Source: Blautia sp. SC05B48 (GTDB lineage: Bacteria; Bacillota; Clostridia; Lachnospirales; Lachnospiraceae). Taken from it: a stretch of DNA of 64,000 nucleotides. Both the position numbers and the translations under genes were made by a program. The notes beneath the pieces were generated by a model, which saw nothing but the letters and a program-made list of their open reading frames with translations, made no database searches and had not been told where the DNA came from. The stretch is from NCBI RefSeq assembly GCF_005848555.1, contig NZ_CP040518.1, positions 124,001 through 188,000 on the forward strand. Direction: 5' to 3'. The number at the start of each line of letters is the position of its first letter. Positions within the stretch are counted from its first letter, which is position 1. Of the stretch, positions 17,603 to 27,587 are shown one piece after another.

Positions 17603-18897
17603 TGGTTTCCTCCGTTATGGTTCCTGATAATTTCTGTAAGGTTCCCCAGGAACGCCAGGGAACCAAAAGCAATGATCACATCCTCTTTTCCTGCCAGATG
17701 ATAGGCCTCTGCCACTGCAGCTTCGATGTTGTCAAAGGGTCTTACATCAGAATGAAATTCCCGCACCGCATCTGCCAGTTCCTGCGGGGTCAGAGCCCTG
17801 GGGTTATCCGGTGCCGCAATCGTCAGGATGGTATCTGCATATTTTTCTGTTTTCCGGATGACCTTTCGGTAATCCTTGTCACGGAACATTCCCATGATGT
17901 AGATGATCCTTTTCCCCTTAAAATACCGCTCAATGGACGCAGCCAGCATGTCTGCTGCTGCAGGGTTATGAGCTCCGTCAACCACAAAATCCGGTTCTGT
18001 CCCGAGAAGTGCAAATCTTCCTGGCCAGGTGGTACGCTTCAGTCCATCCTGTCTCTGGACCAGTGTTGTGGGATATCCCTGTTCATTCAGGATTTCCAGT
18101 GCCCGGAGCGCTGCCACCGCATTCTCTTTCTGATAGGCACCTGCCAGGGATATTGTATATTTTTCTCCTTTATAAAGAAAGGTCTGACCGGTTATGGATG
18201 CTTCCAGTACCTCTGCGCTGTCCCGGTCTGCTGCCTCGTACGGCACATTCTGTTCTTCACATATTCTCCGTATGACCGCCTCTGCCTCCGGCTGCTGCTT
18301 TACAGTTACCATATGACTGTCCGGTTTAATGATGCCGGCCTTTTTTTCTGCTATCTCGCCCAGGGTATTTCCAAGAAATGCCGTATGATCCATACTGATG
18401 GATACCAGAATGGAAAGAACTGTAGTACGTATAATGTTGGTGGCATCCAGATCGCCGCCCATACCAACTTCCATTAATACCAGATCGCATTTCTCATCCT
18501 GAAAATAAAGAAATGCGGCTGCAGTTTCAATTTCAAATACTGACGGATGCGGTTTTCCCTCTTTTACGATCTCATCGATCACCTCCGCGATCCTTGTCAC
18601 ATATGCTGCAAATTTCTCTCTGCTGACAGGTTCTCCGTTAACCTCCATCCTCTCTCTGTAGGAATAGACCGCCGGGGAAATATATCTTCCGACCCGGTAA
18701 CCTGCACCTGATAAAGCGGAATACAGATATGCGATCACCGAACCCTTTCCGTTAGTTCCCGCTACATGAACATACTTCAGTTCATCCTGGGGATTTCCAA
18801 GCCGCCTCATCATCTCTCTCATATTTTCCAGGCCCAGAACAATTCCCTTTTTCAGTTCCGCGGCTCTGATGTAGGCACGACTTTCTTCATAATTCAT
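17599..18897 (-). CDS. folC: bifunctional folylpolyglutamate / dihydrofolate synthase
   Basis: 432 residues, Mur-ligase fold. It has VAGTNGKGSVIAYL (P-loop), GMGGDLDATNII and the central HTAFLGNTLGEIAEKKAGIIK, then the C-terminal domain with VDGAHNPAAA. It adds glutamate to folates and, in many bacteria, makes dihydrofolate from dihydropteroate. It is the first gene of the operon running to ppk; AAGGAG lies nine bases before the ATG and a promoter is visible at 18970-18998. Confidence 0.95.
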   Translation of the reverse strand: MNYEESRAYIRAAELKKGIVLGLENMREMMRRLGNPQDELKYVHVAGTNGKGSVIAYLYSALSGAGYRVGRYISPAVYSYRERMEVNGEPVSREKFAAYVTRIAEVIDEIVKEGKPHPSVFEIETAAAFLYFQDEKCDLVLMEVGMGGDLDATNIIRTTVLSILVSISMDHTAFLGNTLGEIAEKKAGIIKPDSHMVTVKQQPEAEAVIRRICEEQNVPYEAADRDSAEVLEASITGQTFLYKGEKYTISLAGAYQKENAVAALRALEILNEQGYPTTLVQRQDGLKRTTWPGRFALLGTEPDFVVDGAHNPAAADMLAASIERYFKGKRIIYIMGMFRDKDYRKVIRKTEKYADTILTIAAPDNPRALTPQELADAVREFHSDVRPFDNIEAAVAEAYHLAGKEDVIIAFGSLAFLGNLTEIIRNHNGGNQ

Positions 18898-18932
18898 CGT
18901 CTGTTTTCTCCTTCCGCATGTGTTGATAATCC

Positions 18933-18998
18933 ATTACTGCTTTTTCACTTTGCAGTAATAATTTTGTTCATTATAACCCACGTGTATATTTTTTTCAA
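18933..18998 (-). promoter_or_regulatory. folC operon promoter and leader hairpin
   Basis: Minus strand TTGAAA (18998-18993), 17-bp spacer, TATAAT (18975-18970). The leader starts with a perfect 8-bp hairpin ATTACTGC/GCAGTAAT (18959-18952 with 18940-18933, 11-base loop) that has no U-tract, so it may stabilise the 5' end or bind a regulator. Confidence 0.65.
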
Positions 18999-19149
18999 GG
19001 CAGGGAAGGCTATTAAAGACGCTTTTCCACGTTAAATATATGTAAAGTCCAGGCGGATATTCACAACCCCGCAGGGAACTTTCTTAATCCAGTTAAACTA
19101 ACATTTTCCGGAAAGCGCAGGATTTCTGCTGATGAGAAGGAGCTTTAAA

Positions 19150-19551
19150 ATGCAAAAGAAGGATTTTTTTCTGTGCGGTTTTACAGGCTGGTGTCTGGAG
19201 ATCTTATGGACAGGACTGCACTCTCTTGTCACCGGACATTTTACTATGATGGGCAAAACCTCTCTTCTGATGTTCCCTGTTTACGGACTTGCAGCACTGA
19301 TCCGTCCGGCTTACTACAAGCTTGCCCGCTTTCCGGTTATGGTACGGGGGATCATTTACAGCTGCGGGATTTTTTTCGTGGAATTTTTAAGCGGATCTTT
19401 TTTTCAGAAGCTTCACATCTGTCCCTGGGATTATTCTCATGTTCCGCTTCAGTATAAAGGAGTGATCCGACTGGACTATGCTCCTCTGTGGTTTTTTACC
19501 GGTCTCTTTTTTGAATGGCTTCTTCGACAAAATCCTCGGAAAGTCTCTTGA
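19150..19551 (+). CDS. CmpB-like putative membrane permease
   Basis: 133 residues with four to five hydrophobic segments. The pattern GWCLEILWTG near the start, MFPVYGLAAL, a central FVEFLSG and CPWDYS toward the end fits the 'ABC_trans_CmpB/putative ABC-transporter type IV' family, small membrane proteins of unknown function. I chose the ATG at 19150 because AAGGAG lies seven bases before it; the ATG at 19132 would put that site inside the gene. It precedes pyrB, whose promoter overlaps its stop codon, so the two are probably separate units. Confidence 0.75.
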   Translation: MQKKDFFLCGFTGWCLEILWTGLHSLVTGHFTMMGKTSLLMFPVYGLAALIRPAYYKLARFPVMVRGIIYSCGIFFVEFLSGSFFQKLHICPWDYSHVPLQYKGVIRLDYAPLWFFTGLFFEWLLRQNPRKVS

Positions 19552-19576
19552 AAATCTCACAGTTATATTATATGAT
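19548..19576 (+). promoter_or_regulatory. pyrBI promoter
   Basis: TTGAAA (19548-19553), 17-bp spacer, TATGAT (19571-19576), overlapping the stop codon of the upstream gene and about 38 bases before the pyrB start. Confidence 0.55.
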
Positions 19577-19620
19577 AATTGGAAGGAATCTTATTTCCAG
19601 TAAATAATTGGAGGTACAAC

Positions 19621-20544
19621 ATGAGACATTTAATGAGTCCTTTGGATCTCTCGGTCGAAGAGCTTGATAAGCTTCTGAATCTTGCCGACGACATCGGGAA
19701 AAATCCAAAAAAGTATGCGCATACCTGTGATGATAAAAGGCTTGCGACATTGTTTTACGAACCAAGTACACGTACACGTTTAAGCTTCGAAGCAGCCATG
19801 ATGAATCTTGGAGGAAAGGTTCTCGGTTTTTCTTCTGCTGATTCCAGCTCTGCATCCAAAGGCGAGAGCGTTGCCGATACGATTCGCGTTGTTTCCTGTT
19901 ATGCAGATATCTGTGCTATGCGCCATCCGAAAGAGGGTGCTCCGCTTGTAGCTTCTATGTCATCCAATATTCCGGTGATCAATGCCGGTGATGGCGGCCA
20001 CCAGCATCCTACCCAAACATTAACCGATCTTTTAACTATCCGTTCCCTGAAGGGCAGACTTGACAATATTACCATCGGCCTCTGCGGTGACCTGAAATTT
20101 GGTCGTACCGTTCACTCTCTGATCGAGGCTCTGGTCCGTTATGAAAATGTGAAATTTGTTCTGATCTCTCCGGAGGAGCTTCGTATTCCAAGCTATATCC
20201 GTGAGGATGTTCTGAAACGCAACAATGTCGAGTTTGTCGAAGAGGAACGTCTGGAGGATGCACTTCCGGATCTGGATATCCTGTACATGACTCGTGTTCA
20301 GAAGGAACGTTTCTTCAACGAAGAGGATTATGTCCGCATGAAGGATTTCTATGTTCTGGACAAACAGAAAATGGAGCTTGCACCGAAGGATATGTATATC
20401 CTTCACCCACTCCCACGTGTTAACGAGATTTCTGTTGAAGTGGACTCTGATCCGCGTGCCGCTTATTTCAAACAGGCCCAGTATGGTGTGTATGTCCGTA
20501 TGGCCCTGATTCTTACATTACTGGAGGTGGAACTGCCATGTTAA
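19621..20544 (+). CDS. pyrB: aspartate carbamoyltransferase catalytic subunit
   Basis: 307 residues. It condenses carbamoyl phosphate and aspartate, the first committed pyrimidine step. Carbamoyl-phosphate site [10 protein letters not shown], the SxxKGES loop, [11 protein letters not shown] and [10 protein letters not shown] are all present. I start it at 19621 because GGAGG lies just before; a longer frame begins at 19579 without a ribosome site. The pyrI start overlaps its end by seven bases, as expected for the two subunits of the allosteric holoenzyme. Confidence 0.97.
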   Translation: MRHLMSPLDLSVEELDKLLNLADDIGKNPKKYAHTCDDKRLATLFYEPSTRTRLSFEAAMMNLGGKVLGFSSADSSSASKGESVADTIRVVSCYADICAMRHPKEGAPLVASMSSNIPVINAGDGGHQHPTQTLTDLLTIRSLKGRLDNITIGLCGDLKFGRTVHSLIEALVRYENVKFVLISPEELRIPSYIREDVLKRNNVEFVEEERLEDALPDLDILYMTRVQKERFFNEEDYVRMKDFYVLDKQKMELAPKDMYILHPLPRVNEISVEVDSDPRAAYFKQAQYGVYVRMALILTLLEVELPC

Positions 20545-20975
20545 ACGTAGGTGCTCTTCGTGAGGGTTATGTTCTGGATCATATCAAAGCCGGCAAAGCA
20601 ATGACGATCTATCACGACCTGAAGCTGGATAAGCTGGATTGTACGGTTGCTATTATCAAAAATGCCCGCAGCAAGAAAATGGGAAAAAAGGATATCATCA
20701 AGGTTGAATGCCCCATCGAGGACCTGGATCTGGATATCCTTGGTTTTATCGATCATAATATTACCGTAAATATCATCAAGGACGAAAAGATCGTTGCAAA
20801 GAAAGAGCTGAAGCTGCCGAAGCAGGTTGTGAACGTGATCAAATGCAAGAATCCTCGCTGCATTACTTCCATCGAGCAGGGACTGGATCAGATTTTTGTT
20901 CTTGCAGATGAAGAGAATGAGGTTTACCGGTGTAAGTATTGTGAGGAGAAATATCGAGGTAAACGGAATAAATAG
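20538..20975 (+). CDS. pyrI: aspartate carbamoyltransferase regulatory subunit
   Basis: 145 residues. N-terminal allosteric domain that binds CTP/ATP, and a C-terminal zinc domain with four cysteines in CKNPRC and CKYCEEKY that holds the contact to PyrB. Overlap with pyrB ensures coupled synthesis. Presence of PyrI indicates the regulated, enteric-type ATCase rather than the free trimer of Bacillus. Confidence 0.97.
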   Translation: MLNVGALREGYVLDHIKAGKAMTIYHDLKLDKLDCTVAIIKNARSKKMGKKDIIKVECPIEDLDLDILGFIDHNITVNIIKDEKIVAKKELKLPKQVVNVIKCKNPRCITSIEQGLDQIFVLADEENEVYRCKYCEEKYRGKRNK

Positions 20976-21090
20976 GGATTCAGGGATTCCTGCGGGAATT
21001 ATTGACAAACGGACGCGTACGGCTCCTGCGAAGGCCTGAATATCGAAGCGGGGACCGGGCGCTGTGTTTTCATAGAAAAGTTTTTTACAA

Positions 21091-21140
21091 AAAAGCAACT
21101 GACATTTTACAGAACATATCTGCAAAACACAGTTGCTTTT
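21091..21140. terminator. terminator downstream of rnpB
   Basis: 11-bp stem AAAAGCAACTG (21091-21101) with CAGTTGCTTTT (21130-21140); T-runs on both sides allow it to serve rnpB on the minus strand and pyrI on the plus strand. Confidence 0.75.
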
Positions 21141-21160
21141 ATTATGTGCTTATTATCATA

Positions 21161-21513
21161 CACAGTCAGACCGATAAGCCGGGTTATGTCGTTGGGTGAT
21201 CATCTATCTAGGCCTTCCGTTGCCAGAAGGCTCCAGCGACCTACCTGAAAGCACGACGGGCCGCCGTATGGCTTTCTTCTCGGTCTTGCTTCGAATGGAG
21301 TTTACATGTGCCCGCTCTGTTACCACAGCGGCGGTAGTCTCTTACACTGCCTTTCCACCCTTACCCCGCAAAACGGGGCGGTTTATTTCTGTTGCACTGG
21401 TCTGGGAGTTACCTCCACCGGACGTTATCCGGCATCCTGCCCTGTGAAGCCCGGACTTTCCTCGTCTGGACCCTTTCGTCTGTCCAGCCGCGATCACCTG
21501 GCCTGGCTGCGCA
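21161..21513 (-). ncRNA. rnpB: RNase P RNA
   Basis: Minus strand shows the conserved bacterial RNase P core: GAGGAAAGTCCGGGCT near the 5' side, GGATGCCGGATAACGTCCGG, ACAGAAA, and near the 3' end GATGATCACCCAACGA and CCCGGCTTATCGG. The terminal segments CGCAGCCAG and CTGACTGTG can pair as P1, which sets the ends. The 5' end follows from the promoter at 21520-21548. It is the ribozyme that matures tRNA 5' ends. Confidence 0.95.
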
Positions 21514-21519
21514 CCTGCT

Positions 21520-21548
21520 ATTTTAACACAGGTGTATAGACTTGTAAA
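21520..21548 (-). promoter_or_regulatory. rnpB promoter
   Basis: Minus strand TTTACA (21548-21543), 17-bp spacer, TAAAAT (21525-21520). It sits directly behind the stop codon of the transporter gene. Confidence 0.75.
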
Positions 21549-21565
21549 GTTGGAATTTGTTTCTG

Positions 21566-22939
21566 CTACATGGAAATCCATCCAAATGCATTTGCCACAG
21601 AGCTGAAAAGAATAATTGCCGCAAAGATTGGGCAAAGATACCGGATCATAAAATTAAAGATTCGTTTTCTGCGGAAAGTGCCACCTTCCTGCAGTACTTC
21701 ATCTTCAATCTTCTTTATACCGACTACTCTGGATATCAGAATACAGGTAGCAATCGCTGCAATCGGCATCATGACAGAGTTCGTCAGGAAATCAAAGAAA
21801 TCAAGGAACTGCATTCCAATGATCTTAACACACGCCAGAGGACCATAGCCAAGAGAAGAAAGACTTCCGAGAACAACCATGATAACTCCGATAAATACTG
21901 TTGCCTTCTTGCGTCCCCATTTCAGTTCATCCTGAAAAGTAGATACTGCACTCTCAGTCAGTGCAATAGAACTGGTCAAGGCTGCACAGAGAACCAGTAC
22001 AAAAAACAGGATTCCAACCAGAGTTCCAAATCCCATGCTTGCGAATACCTTCGGAATCGTAATAAACATCAGTGCCGGTCCTGCCTGTAACGTATCCGGT
22101 TCTCCACCGGAGAATGCAAACACTGCCGGAATGATCATCAGACCTGCCATCATTGCGATCGCTGTGTCAAAAATTTCTACATTTTGTGTAGAACCTTCAA
22201 TAGACACATCCTTTTTCATATAAGAACCAAAAGTTACCAGAATACCCATTGCGATCGACAGGGAATAAAACATCTGTCCCATTGCCGCAACCACTGTCAT
22301 CCAAGAGAAGTTTTTGATATTTGGTATCAGAAAATATTTCACGCCTTCCAGTGCTCCTGGTCTTGTTACCGAATAAACGACAATGACTATAGACAAAAAT
22401 ACCAGTATCGGCATCATTAATTTGGAAACTCGTTCCACGCCATTCTGCACACCTGCATAAATGATCACCAGCGTAAGCAGTGCAAAGAACAGGAAACAGG
22501 TTTCTGTAGAAAATCCATCCGCTATAAAAGCAGAAAAATATCCGTCTTCGGCAAGAGTCTGACTGCCTCCCTTTACATACTCCACCAGGTATTTAATTAC
22601 CCAGCCACCGATCACGGAATAATACGGCACGATCAGAACCGGTATGATCGCATTGATCCAACCGCCCAAAGACAGCCACTTTGATTTACCAAAAGCTCCA
22701 AACGCACCTACCGGACTTTTCTTTGTCATGCGTCCCAGAGCTGTCTCTGCCACGATCATAGAATATCCGAAAGTCAATGCCAGAATGATATAGATCAGTA
22801 AAAAAATTCCACCGCCGTACTTTGCCGCCAGATAAGGGAATCTCCATATATTCCCAAGCCCTACTGAAGCACCGGCTGCAGACAGCACAAATCCGATCTT
22901 CCCGGAAAATGTACTTCTCTCATGTTTGTGTTTCTCCAT
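21566..22939 (-). CDS. sodium-dependent NSS-family transporter
   Basis: 457 residues with about eleven to twelve hydrophobic helices. The first helix carries GASVGLGNIWRFPYL, the sodium- and substrate-binding signature of the neurotransmitter:sodium symporter family (bacterial LeuT/MhsT/TnaT group). Bacterial members import amino acids, often hydrophobic ones, with Na+; the substrate here cannot be told from the sequence. It stands alone between selD and rnpB. Confidence 0.92.
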   Translation of the reverse strand: MEKHKHERSTFSGKIGFVLSAAGASVGLGNIWRFPYLAAKYGGGIFLLIYIILALTFGYSMIVAETALGRMTKKSPVGAFGAFGKSKWLSLGGWINAIIPVLIVPYYSVIGGWVIKYLVEYVKGGSQTLAEDGYFSAFIADGFSTETCFLFFALLTLVIIYAGVQNGVERVSKLMMPILVFLSIVIVVYSVTRPGALEGVKYFLIPNIKNFSWMTVVAAMGQMFYSLSIAMGILVTFGSYMKKDVSIEGSTQNVEIFDTAIAMMAGLMIIPAVFAFSGGEPDTLQAGPALMFITIPKVFASMGFGTLVGILFFVLVLCAALTSSIALTESAVSTFQDELKWGRKKATVFIGVIMVVLGSLSSLGYGPLACVKIIGMQFLDFFDFLTNSVMMPIAAIATCILISRVVGIKKIEDEVLQEGGTFRRKRIFNFMIRYLCPIFAAIILFSSVANAFGWISM

Positions 22940-23098
22940 AATTCTTCCTTTCCCGTCACATTTTTCATATTCTTTCTTTATGTCTTCTCAATTTCCGCCC
23001 ATATGATGATACCACGCTTTTATCTCTCAGGCAAACAATATATAAAAAAATACAGAGCTTATATTTTCCTGCCAGGCGTCCGCTCGTCAATTCAAGCC

Positions 23099-24133
23099 CT
23101 ACCGGAGCACCAACGTCCACTCCTGTCGATCCACAACCTCACCGATCACCCCGGCCTGCAAACCAGACTCATCCAACCGCTTCATAATCTCCGGCACATC
23201 CCTCTCCGGAACCGCCGCCAGCAATCCCCCGGAAGTCTGCGGATCAAACACCAGATCCTCCCTCCAGAGCTCTGCCACACTTTTCACTCCGGTTTTCTCA
23301 GCAAACTCCCGGTTCCTGTAAGCCCCACCCGGAATCAATCCCATAGAAGCAAACTCCTCCACATCCGGAAGCACCGGCAACTTCTCCGTATCGATCACAA
23401 TCGTCCGGTCACTGGCCACAGCCATCTCCGTAGCATGTCCCCCAAGACCAAACCCCGTCACATCTGTACAGGCATGAACCTCAAACTCTTTAAAAACCTC
23501 ACAGGCATCTCGGTTCAGTTTCTTCATGGAATCCAAAACCGCCTTACGTGCACCTTCCGTCACCAGATCCGCCTTGATCGCCGTATTCACGATCCCCGCA
23601 CCCAGCGCCTTCGTCAGGATCAGCTTATCCCCGGTCTGCGCTCCAAAATTCTTCCAGAACTTCCTCGGATCTACAAAACCCGTCACACTGAGCCCATACT
23701 TTGGTGTGTCATCCTGGATCGTATGGCCACCGGCAAGAACCGCACCAGCCTCCATCACCTTATCCGCACCACCACGCAGGATCTCCCCGAGGATCTCCAC
23801 ATCCATATCCTTCGGAAACGCCACAATATTCAAAGCTGTCTTCGGAGTTCCACCCATAGCATACACATCACTCAATGCATTGGCCGCCGCGATCTGCCCG
23901 AAATCATAAGGATCATCTGCCACCGGAGTAAAAAAATCCAGTGTCTGGATCAGTGCCAGATCTTCGGAAACCTTATAAACGGCCGCATCGTCTGAAGTGT
24001 CCGTTCCAATCAGAAGATCCGGATCACAGAACTTTGGCAGCCCGCCAAGAACTCCCGCCAGAGTCCCCGGTCCTACCTTAGCTGCACAGCCACAATTTGG
24101 AGCCAGTTTTGTCAGTTGTACTTTTTCTTTCAT
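23099..24133 (-). CDS. selD: selenide, water dikinase
   Basis: 344 residues; makes selenophosphate from selenide and ATP for selenocysteine and selenouridine synthesis. The active-site segment APNCGCAAK has cysteine at the catalytic position (not selenocysteine) followed by the conserved lysine. GTDTSDDAAVY, GGHTIQDDTPKYGL and TDVTGFGLGGH are also present. I use the ATG at 24133, nine bases after AGGG, over a GTG six bases upstream. No selA, selB or tRNA-Sec is seen nearby. The 160-bp gap to the NSS gene shows nothing clear. Confidence 0.96.
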   Translation of the reverse strand: MKEKVQLTKLAPNCGCAAKVGPGTLAGVLGGLPKFCDPDLLIGTDTSDDAAVYKVSEDLALIQTLDFFTPVADDPYDFGQIAAANALSDVYAMGGTPKTALNIVAFPKDMDVEILGEILRGGADKVMEAGAVLAGGHTIQDDTPKYGLSVTGFVDPRKFWKNFGAQTGDKLILTKALGAGIVNTAIKADLVTEGARKAVLDSMKKLNRDACEVFKEFEVHACTDVTGFGLGGHATEMAVASDRTIVIDTEKLPVLPDVEEFASMGLIPGGAYRNREFAEKTGVKSVAELWREDLVFDPQTSGGLLAAVPERDVPEIMKRLDESGLQAGVIGEVVDRQEWTLVLR

Positions 24134-24348
24134 GATCACTTTCCCTTTCCTTTAAGCCCTGTAAATCCCGTCGTCTATCCGCAGTACCACAGAGGACTTT
24201 ACCTTTTCCGATTCACCCTCAAAAGACTCCACACACCACAGATCCCATGCACAGAGAAATCCTGATCTTCTCATCTTTGCACCAACCGATATCTGCACTG
24301 TATAGAGCCTTATATCTACACATAGCTTTTTTTATTTATACAATTAAT

Positions 24349-26016
24349 TTATACATTAAAACAACTACCGCCAATAAACTCTCTCAGAAGCGAATTAAAC
24401 GGAACACCTTCACTGGGCACCGGCACAAAATAATCCAGGAACTTCAAAAGCCGCTTCGCCTCCTGATACTCAGGTTCACTCTTATCAATTCCAAAAAGCA
24501 GCGGTTCCGCATAAACCTTCAGGCAGGCAAGCTCATACACAAGAGCAGAATTAAACATCACATCTGCTTCCTCCTGGAACGGAAAAATATTCTGCTCCTC
24601 GCCTCTCCGTACAGAAGGCCACCTTGCAATGGTATCCTTTGCGGAAGTTCCACGTGTACGTGCATCACGGACAATTCGGCGGATCAGCCTTCCATCTGTT
24701 GTGGGAATCCGGTTATGCTCATCAATGTTTAGCTGTGTCAGCGCACTGATATAAATCTTAAACTTACTCTCTTTTGGAAGGGCATAACTCAGTTTGTCAT
24801 TAAGCCCGTGAATGCCTTCGATGACCAGGATATCATCTTTTCCAAGCTGAAGCTGGTCTCCTCGGTATTCCCTGCATCCGGTCTTGAAATTAAATGTAGG
24901 AAGATCCACAGTTTTTCCCGAAAGGAGATTCAGCATGTCTTCATTAAACTGCTTCGTGTCAATAGCTTCCAGACACTCATAATTCTTTTCTCCGAATTCA
25001 TCCAACGGCGTATGTTCACGATCCACAAAATAGTTATCCACAGCAATAGGATGCGGCTTCAGGCCATGAGCAGAAAGCTGAATCGATAATCTGTGAGAAA
25101 AACTGGTCTTTCCGGAAGAAGACGGGCCTGCGATCATTACGAACTTTACATTGCCCCTTCTCCGGATTTCCTCGGCGATTGAAGAAATCTTGGCCTCATG
25201 AAGTGCCTCCTGGATCAGCATCAGGCTCTGCACACCTTCTCTTGTGATCCGGTCATTGAGATCTCCCACAGTGGCAACATCCAGCTTATCGCCCCACTCT
25301 TCCGATTCCTTCTGCACACGAAAGATCTTATCCTGGGGTTCAAAAGGCTCCAGCACATCCGGGTTCTTCTGCCTCGGAAGGATCAGCACAAAACCTTCAT
25401 CATAAAGCTGCAGATCAAAATACTTCACATAGCTGGTATCCGGTGCCATAAATCCGTAAAAATAATCCTCGAAATTTTCCAGGCTGTAAATATTCACTCT
25501 GGAAACCCGCCGATAACGGAACAGCTTTTCTTTATCATACATATGATGCCTGTGGAACATGGAAACGGCATCATCCGTGCTGACACTGCGTTTGCAGATT
25601 GGAAGCTTCCGGTCTACCAATTCCCGCATCCGCACCTTCACCCGGTCAAGAAGCTCCTGATCCAGGGTAGCACTGCCTTTCATGGTAAAATAAAGAGCAT
25701 TTCCAATAGAATAATGGATCACAACATGATCCACATTCTCTTTTCCGGCTACATCAAAAATTGCCTTCAAAAGAATAAAGATCGCACTTCTCCGATAGGT
25801 TTTTCGACCGGCACTGTCCTTTGCGGTTATAAATCCCAGTGTACAGTCATGCCTCAGCTTCTTGTGAAGCTCACGGAGCTTTCCGTTCTCAGTCACAAGG
25901 ATCACCGGATACTCTGTTTTGCCCTCATAATCCCTTATGATCTCAGAATACGGTGTCATTTTGGGATATTCCCTTGTTTCTCCGTTTATGGTCACTTTAA
26001 TCATTGTCTGTTCCAT
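24349..26016 (-). CDS. uridine-kinase-like nucleoside kinase with ThrRS-like N-terminus
   Basis: 555 residues. The first about 60 residues resemble a TGS domain and the next about 150 the editing-like domain of threonyl-tRNA synthetase (HVVIHYSIGNALYF). The C-terminal half is a P-loop kinase with GPSSSGKTSFSHRL and VDNYFVDREHT, like uridine kinase. This fused form is common in Clostridia and annotated as nucleoside kinase; its substrate is not established. I use the ATG at 26016, eight bases after GGAGGTG, over an upstream GTG. It ends the dgt-dnaG-rpoD-trmK-nif3 gene run. Confidence 0.88.
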   Translation of the reverse strand: MEQTMIKVTINGETREYPKMTPYSEIIRDYEGKTEYPVILVTENGKLRELHKKLRHDCTLGFITAKDSAGRKTYRRSAIFILLKAIFDVAGKENVDHVVIHYSIGNALYFTMKGSATLDQELLDRVKVRMRELVDRKLPICKRSVSTDDAVSMFHRHHMYDKEKLFRYRRVSRVNIYSLENFEDYFYGFMAPDTSYVKYFDLQLYDEGFVLILPRQKNPDVLEPFEPQDKIFRVQKESEEWGDKLDVATVGDLNDRITREGVQSLMLIQEALHEAKISSIAEEIRRRGNVKFVMIAGPSSSGKTSFSHRLSIQLSAHGLKPHPIAVDNYFVDREHTPLDEFGEKNYECLEAIDTKQFNEDMLNLLSGKTVDLPTFNFKTGCREYRGDQLQLGKDDILVIEGIHGLNDKLSYALPKESKFKIYISALTQLNIDEHNRIPTTDGRLIRRIVRDARTRGTSAKDTIARWPSVRRGEEQNIFPFQEEADVMFNSALVYELACLKVYAEPLLFGIDKSEPEYQEAKRLLKFLDYFVPVPSEGVPFNSLLREFIGGSCFNV

Positions 26017-26089
26017 AACGATCACCTCCACAGGCTTATATTTGTACTGCTGTCACATATCATGAACGCGATTCTTTTACGATCTGTGT

Positions 26090-26872
26090 TCATAAAACAG
26101 TATATGGATTTTTCACACTGGCGCAGGTTGTCTTAAGCGCAGGGAATGCCTCATTCAGCTCCCTCTCCATAGCTTCCGCAAAAATATACTCCGTACCGTA
26201 ATGTCCGGCATCTACGATCGCCAGACCATCTGCCATAGTATCGATGGCAGTATGATAATCAATATCTCCTGTCACATATACATCCGCACCGGCGGCCATT
26301 ACATCACCGATCATACTCTTTCCGCTTCCTGTACAGATCGCCACAGTCTCGATCTTCCGGTCCAGATCACCGTAAACCCGCACATCCGGAATATGATTGC
26401 ATTCTTTTACATATTTTCCAAACTCACCAAGAGTCATAACATGGGAAAGCTTTCCCACTCTTCCGAATCCCTCCGGCTGCTCACCGGATCCATCGGTAAC
26501 TGTAAGCACCCTTGTATCCTGAAGCTTCAGATGATCTGCGCTTAGATCTGCCATTCCGATCACATCATAATTGGTATGCATGGCAAAATACGGGATATCC
26601 TCCTTTATCAGACGGAGGATCTTTCTTCCGGTAAAGGTATGATTATTGATTTTTTTGATCCCGGAAAAGATCATTGGGTGATGGGTAAGGATCATGTCCG
26701 CACCGGACGCAACCGCCTCATCCAGCACCGGTTCTGTAAGATCCAGTGCAAGAAATACATGGGAAATCTCTTTCTGGTCATCTCCCACCAGCAGTCCCAC
26801 ATTATCCCAGTCCTCCGCAAATTTCTGCGGGTGGTGCTCATTCAGCCATTCGATCAGTTCATATGCTTTCAT
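26090..26872 (-). CDS. Nif3-like dinuclear metal-centre protein
   Basis: 260 residues. Family hallmarks are DWDNVGLLVGD, LTHHPMIF, the HTNYD motif and DAGHYGTEYIF, which supply the His/Glu/Asp ligands of a two-metal site. Often labelled GTP cyclohydrolase 1 type 2 (YqfO), but the in vivo role is unsettled. The start overlaps the trmK stop by 14 bases, the usual pairing with trmK behind rpoD in Firmicutes. Confidence 0.93.
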   Translation of the reverse strand: MKAYELIEWLNEHHPQKFAEDWDNVGLLVGDDQKEISHVFLALDLTEPVLDEAVASGADMILTHHPMIFSGIKKINNHTFTGRKILRLIKEDIPYFAMHTNYDVIGMADLSADHLKLQDTRVLTVTDGSGEQPEGFGRVGKLSHVMTLGEFGKYVKECNHIPDVRVYGDLDRKIETVAICTGSGKSMIGDVMAAGADVYVTGDIDYHTAIDTMADGLAIVDAGHYGTEYIFAEAMERELNEAFPALKTTCASVKNPYTVL

Positions 26873-27587
26873 ATCGTTTCAGAGCTGTATGGATCAGCTC
26901 CATTTCCTCCTTTACTTCTGCCAGACGAGTTTTTGCGGAAACAGATTCTGCCCCGGAAAGACCGGCAAGTATTTTCTTACGGATCATTTCCTCTCGGAGA
27001 AGATACTCTTTAAGGACCGGGTGACGTTTTTCCAGAAGGAGCGGTCCAAACCAGGCCTCTTCCTCTGTGTAAACAGTCTTTTTTCCCGAATTGTTGCGTA
27101 CCGCTTTCATCATAGGATAAAATTTTCCGTCTTCTTTTATCATTTCTTCCCTTACGATCTCCCAGCCGATCTCAGAAAGAAAATGCCGGAAATGAGGAAG
27201 GTCCGACTGAGGCTGCAGGATCAGTTCCTGAAACCCCTCCCGGACCTTCGCTCCATCCTTCAATATCCTTTCCATCAGAGGACCACCCATTCCCGCAATC
27301 ACCAGGGTATCACCTTCTCCCGGCTCAAGCTTCGCAAGCCCGTCGCTCAAACGGATCTCTATGTAATCTTCAAGGCCATAACGGGTAATATTCTCCCTGG
27401 CTCTTGAAAGCGGTCCCGGACGTACATCCATGGCAATGGCTGACGGAACTGTTTTTTCACTGACAAGCCAGATCGACAGATAGCCATGGTCACATCCTAC
27501 GTCTGCCAGCCGGTTTCCTTTTGTTACCATACCGGCAATAGCACGAAGACGCATGGAAAGCTGTACAGATATATTTTTATCAGTCAA
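26859..27587 (-). CDS. trmK: tRNA (adenine(22)-N1)-methyltransferase
   Basis: 242 residues. SAM-binding Rossmann core with [15 protein letters not shown] and [14 protein letters not shown]; the C-terminal helical part is typical of TrmK, which methylates A22 in the tRNA D-arm. The start is a TTG at 27587, five bases after AGGA and overlapping the rpoD stop by eight bases. An ATG twelve codons in is the alternative. Confidence 0.92.
   Translation of the reverse strand: MTDKNISVQLSMRLRAIAGMVTKGNRLADVGCDHGYLSIWLVSEKTVPSAIAMDVRPGPLSRARENITRYGLEDYIEIRLSDGLAKLEPGEGDTLVIAGMGGPLMERILKDGAKVREGFQELILQPQSDLPHFRHFLSEIGWEIVREEMIKEDGKFYPMMKAVRNNSGKKTVYTEEEAWFGPLLLEKRHPVLKEYLLREEMIRKKILAGLSGAESVSAKTRLAEVKEEMELIHTALKRYESI

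Noticed and set aside
23000-24340. Selenocysteine codon or tRNA-Sec near selD
   Set aside because: The active site has Cys codons, and no class II tRNA with UCA anticodon is visible in the flanks.
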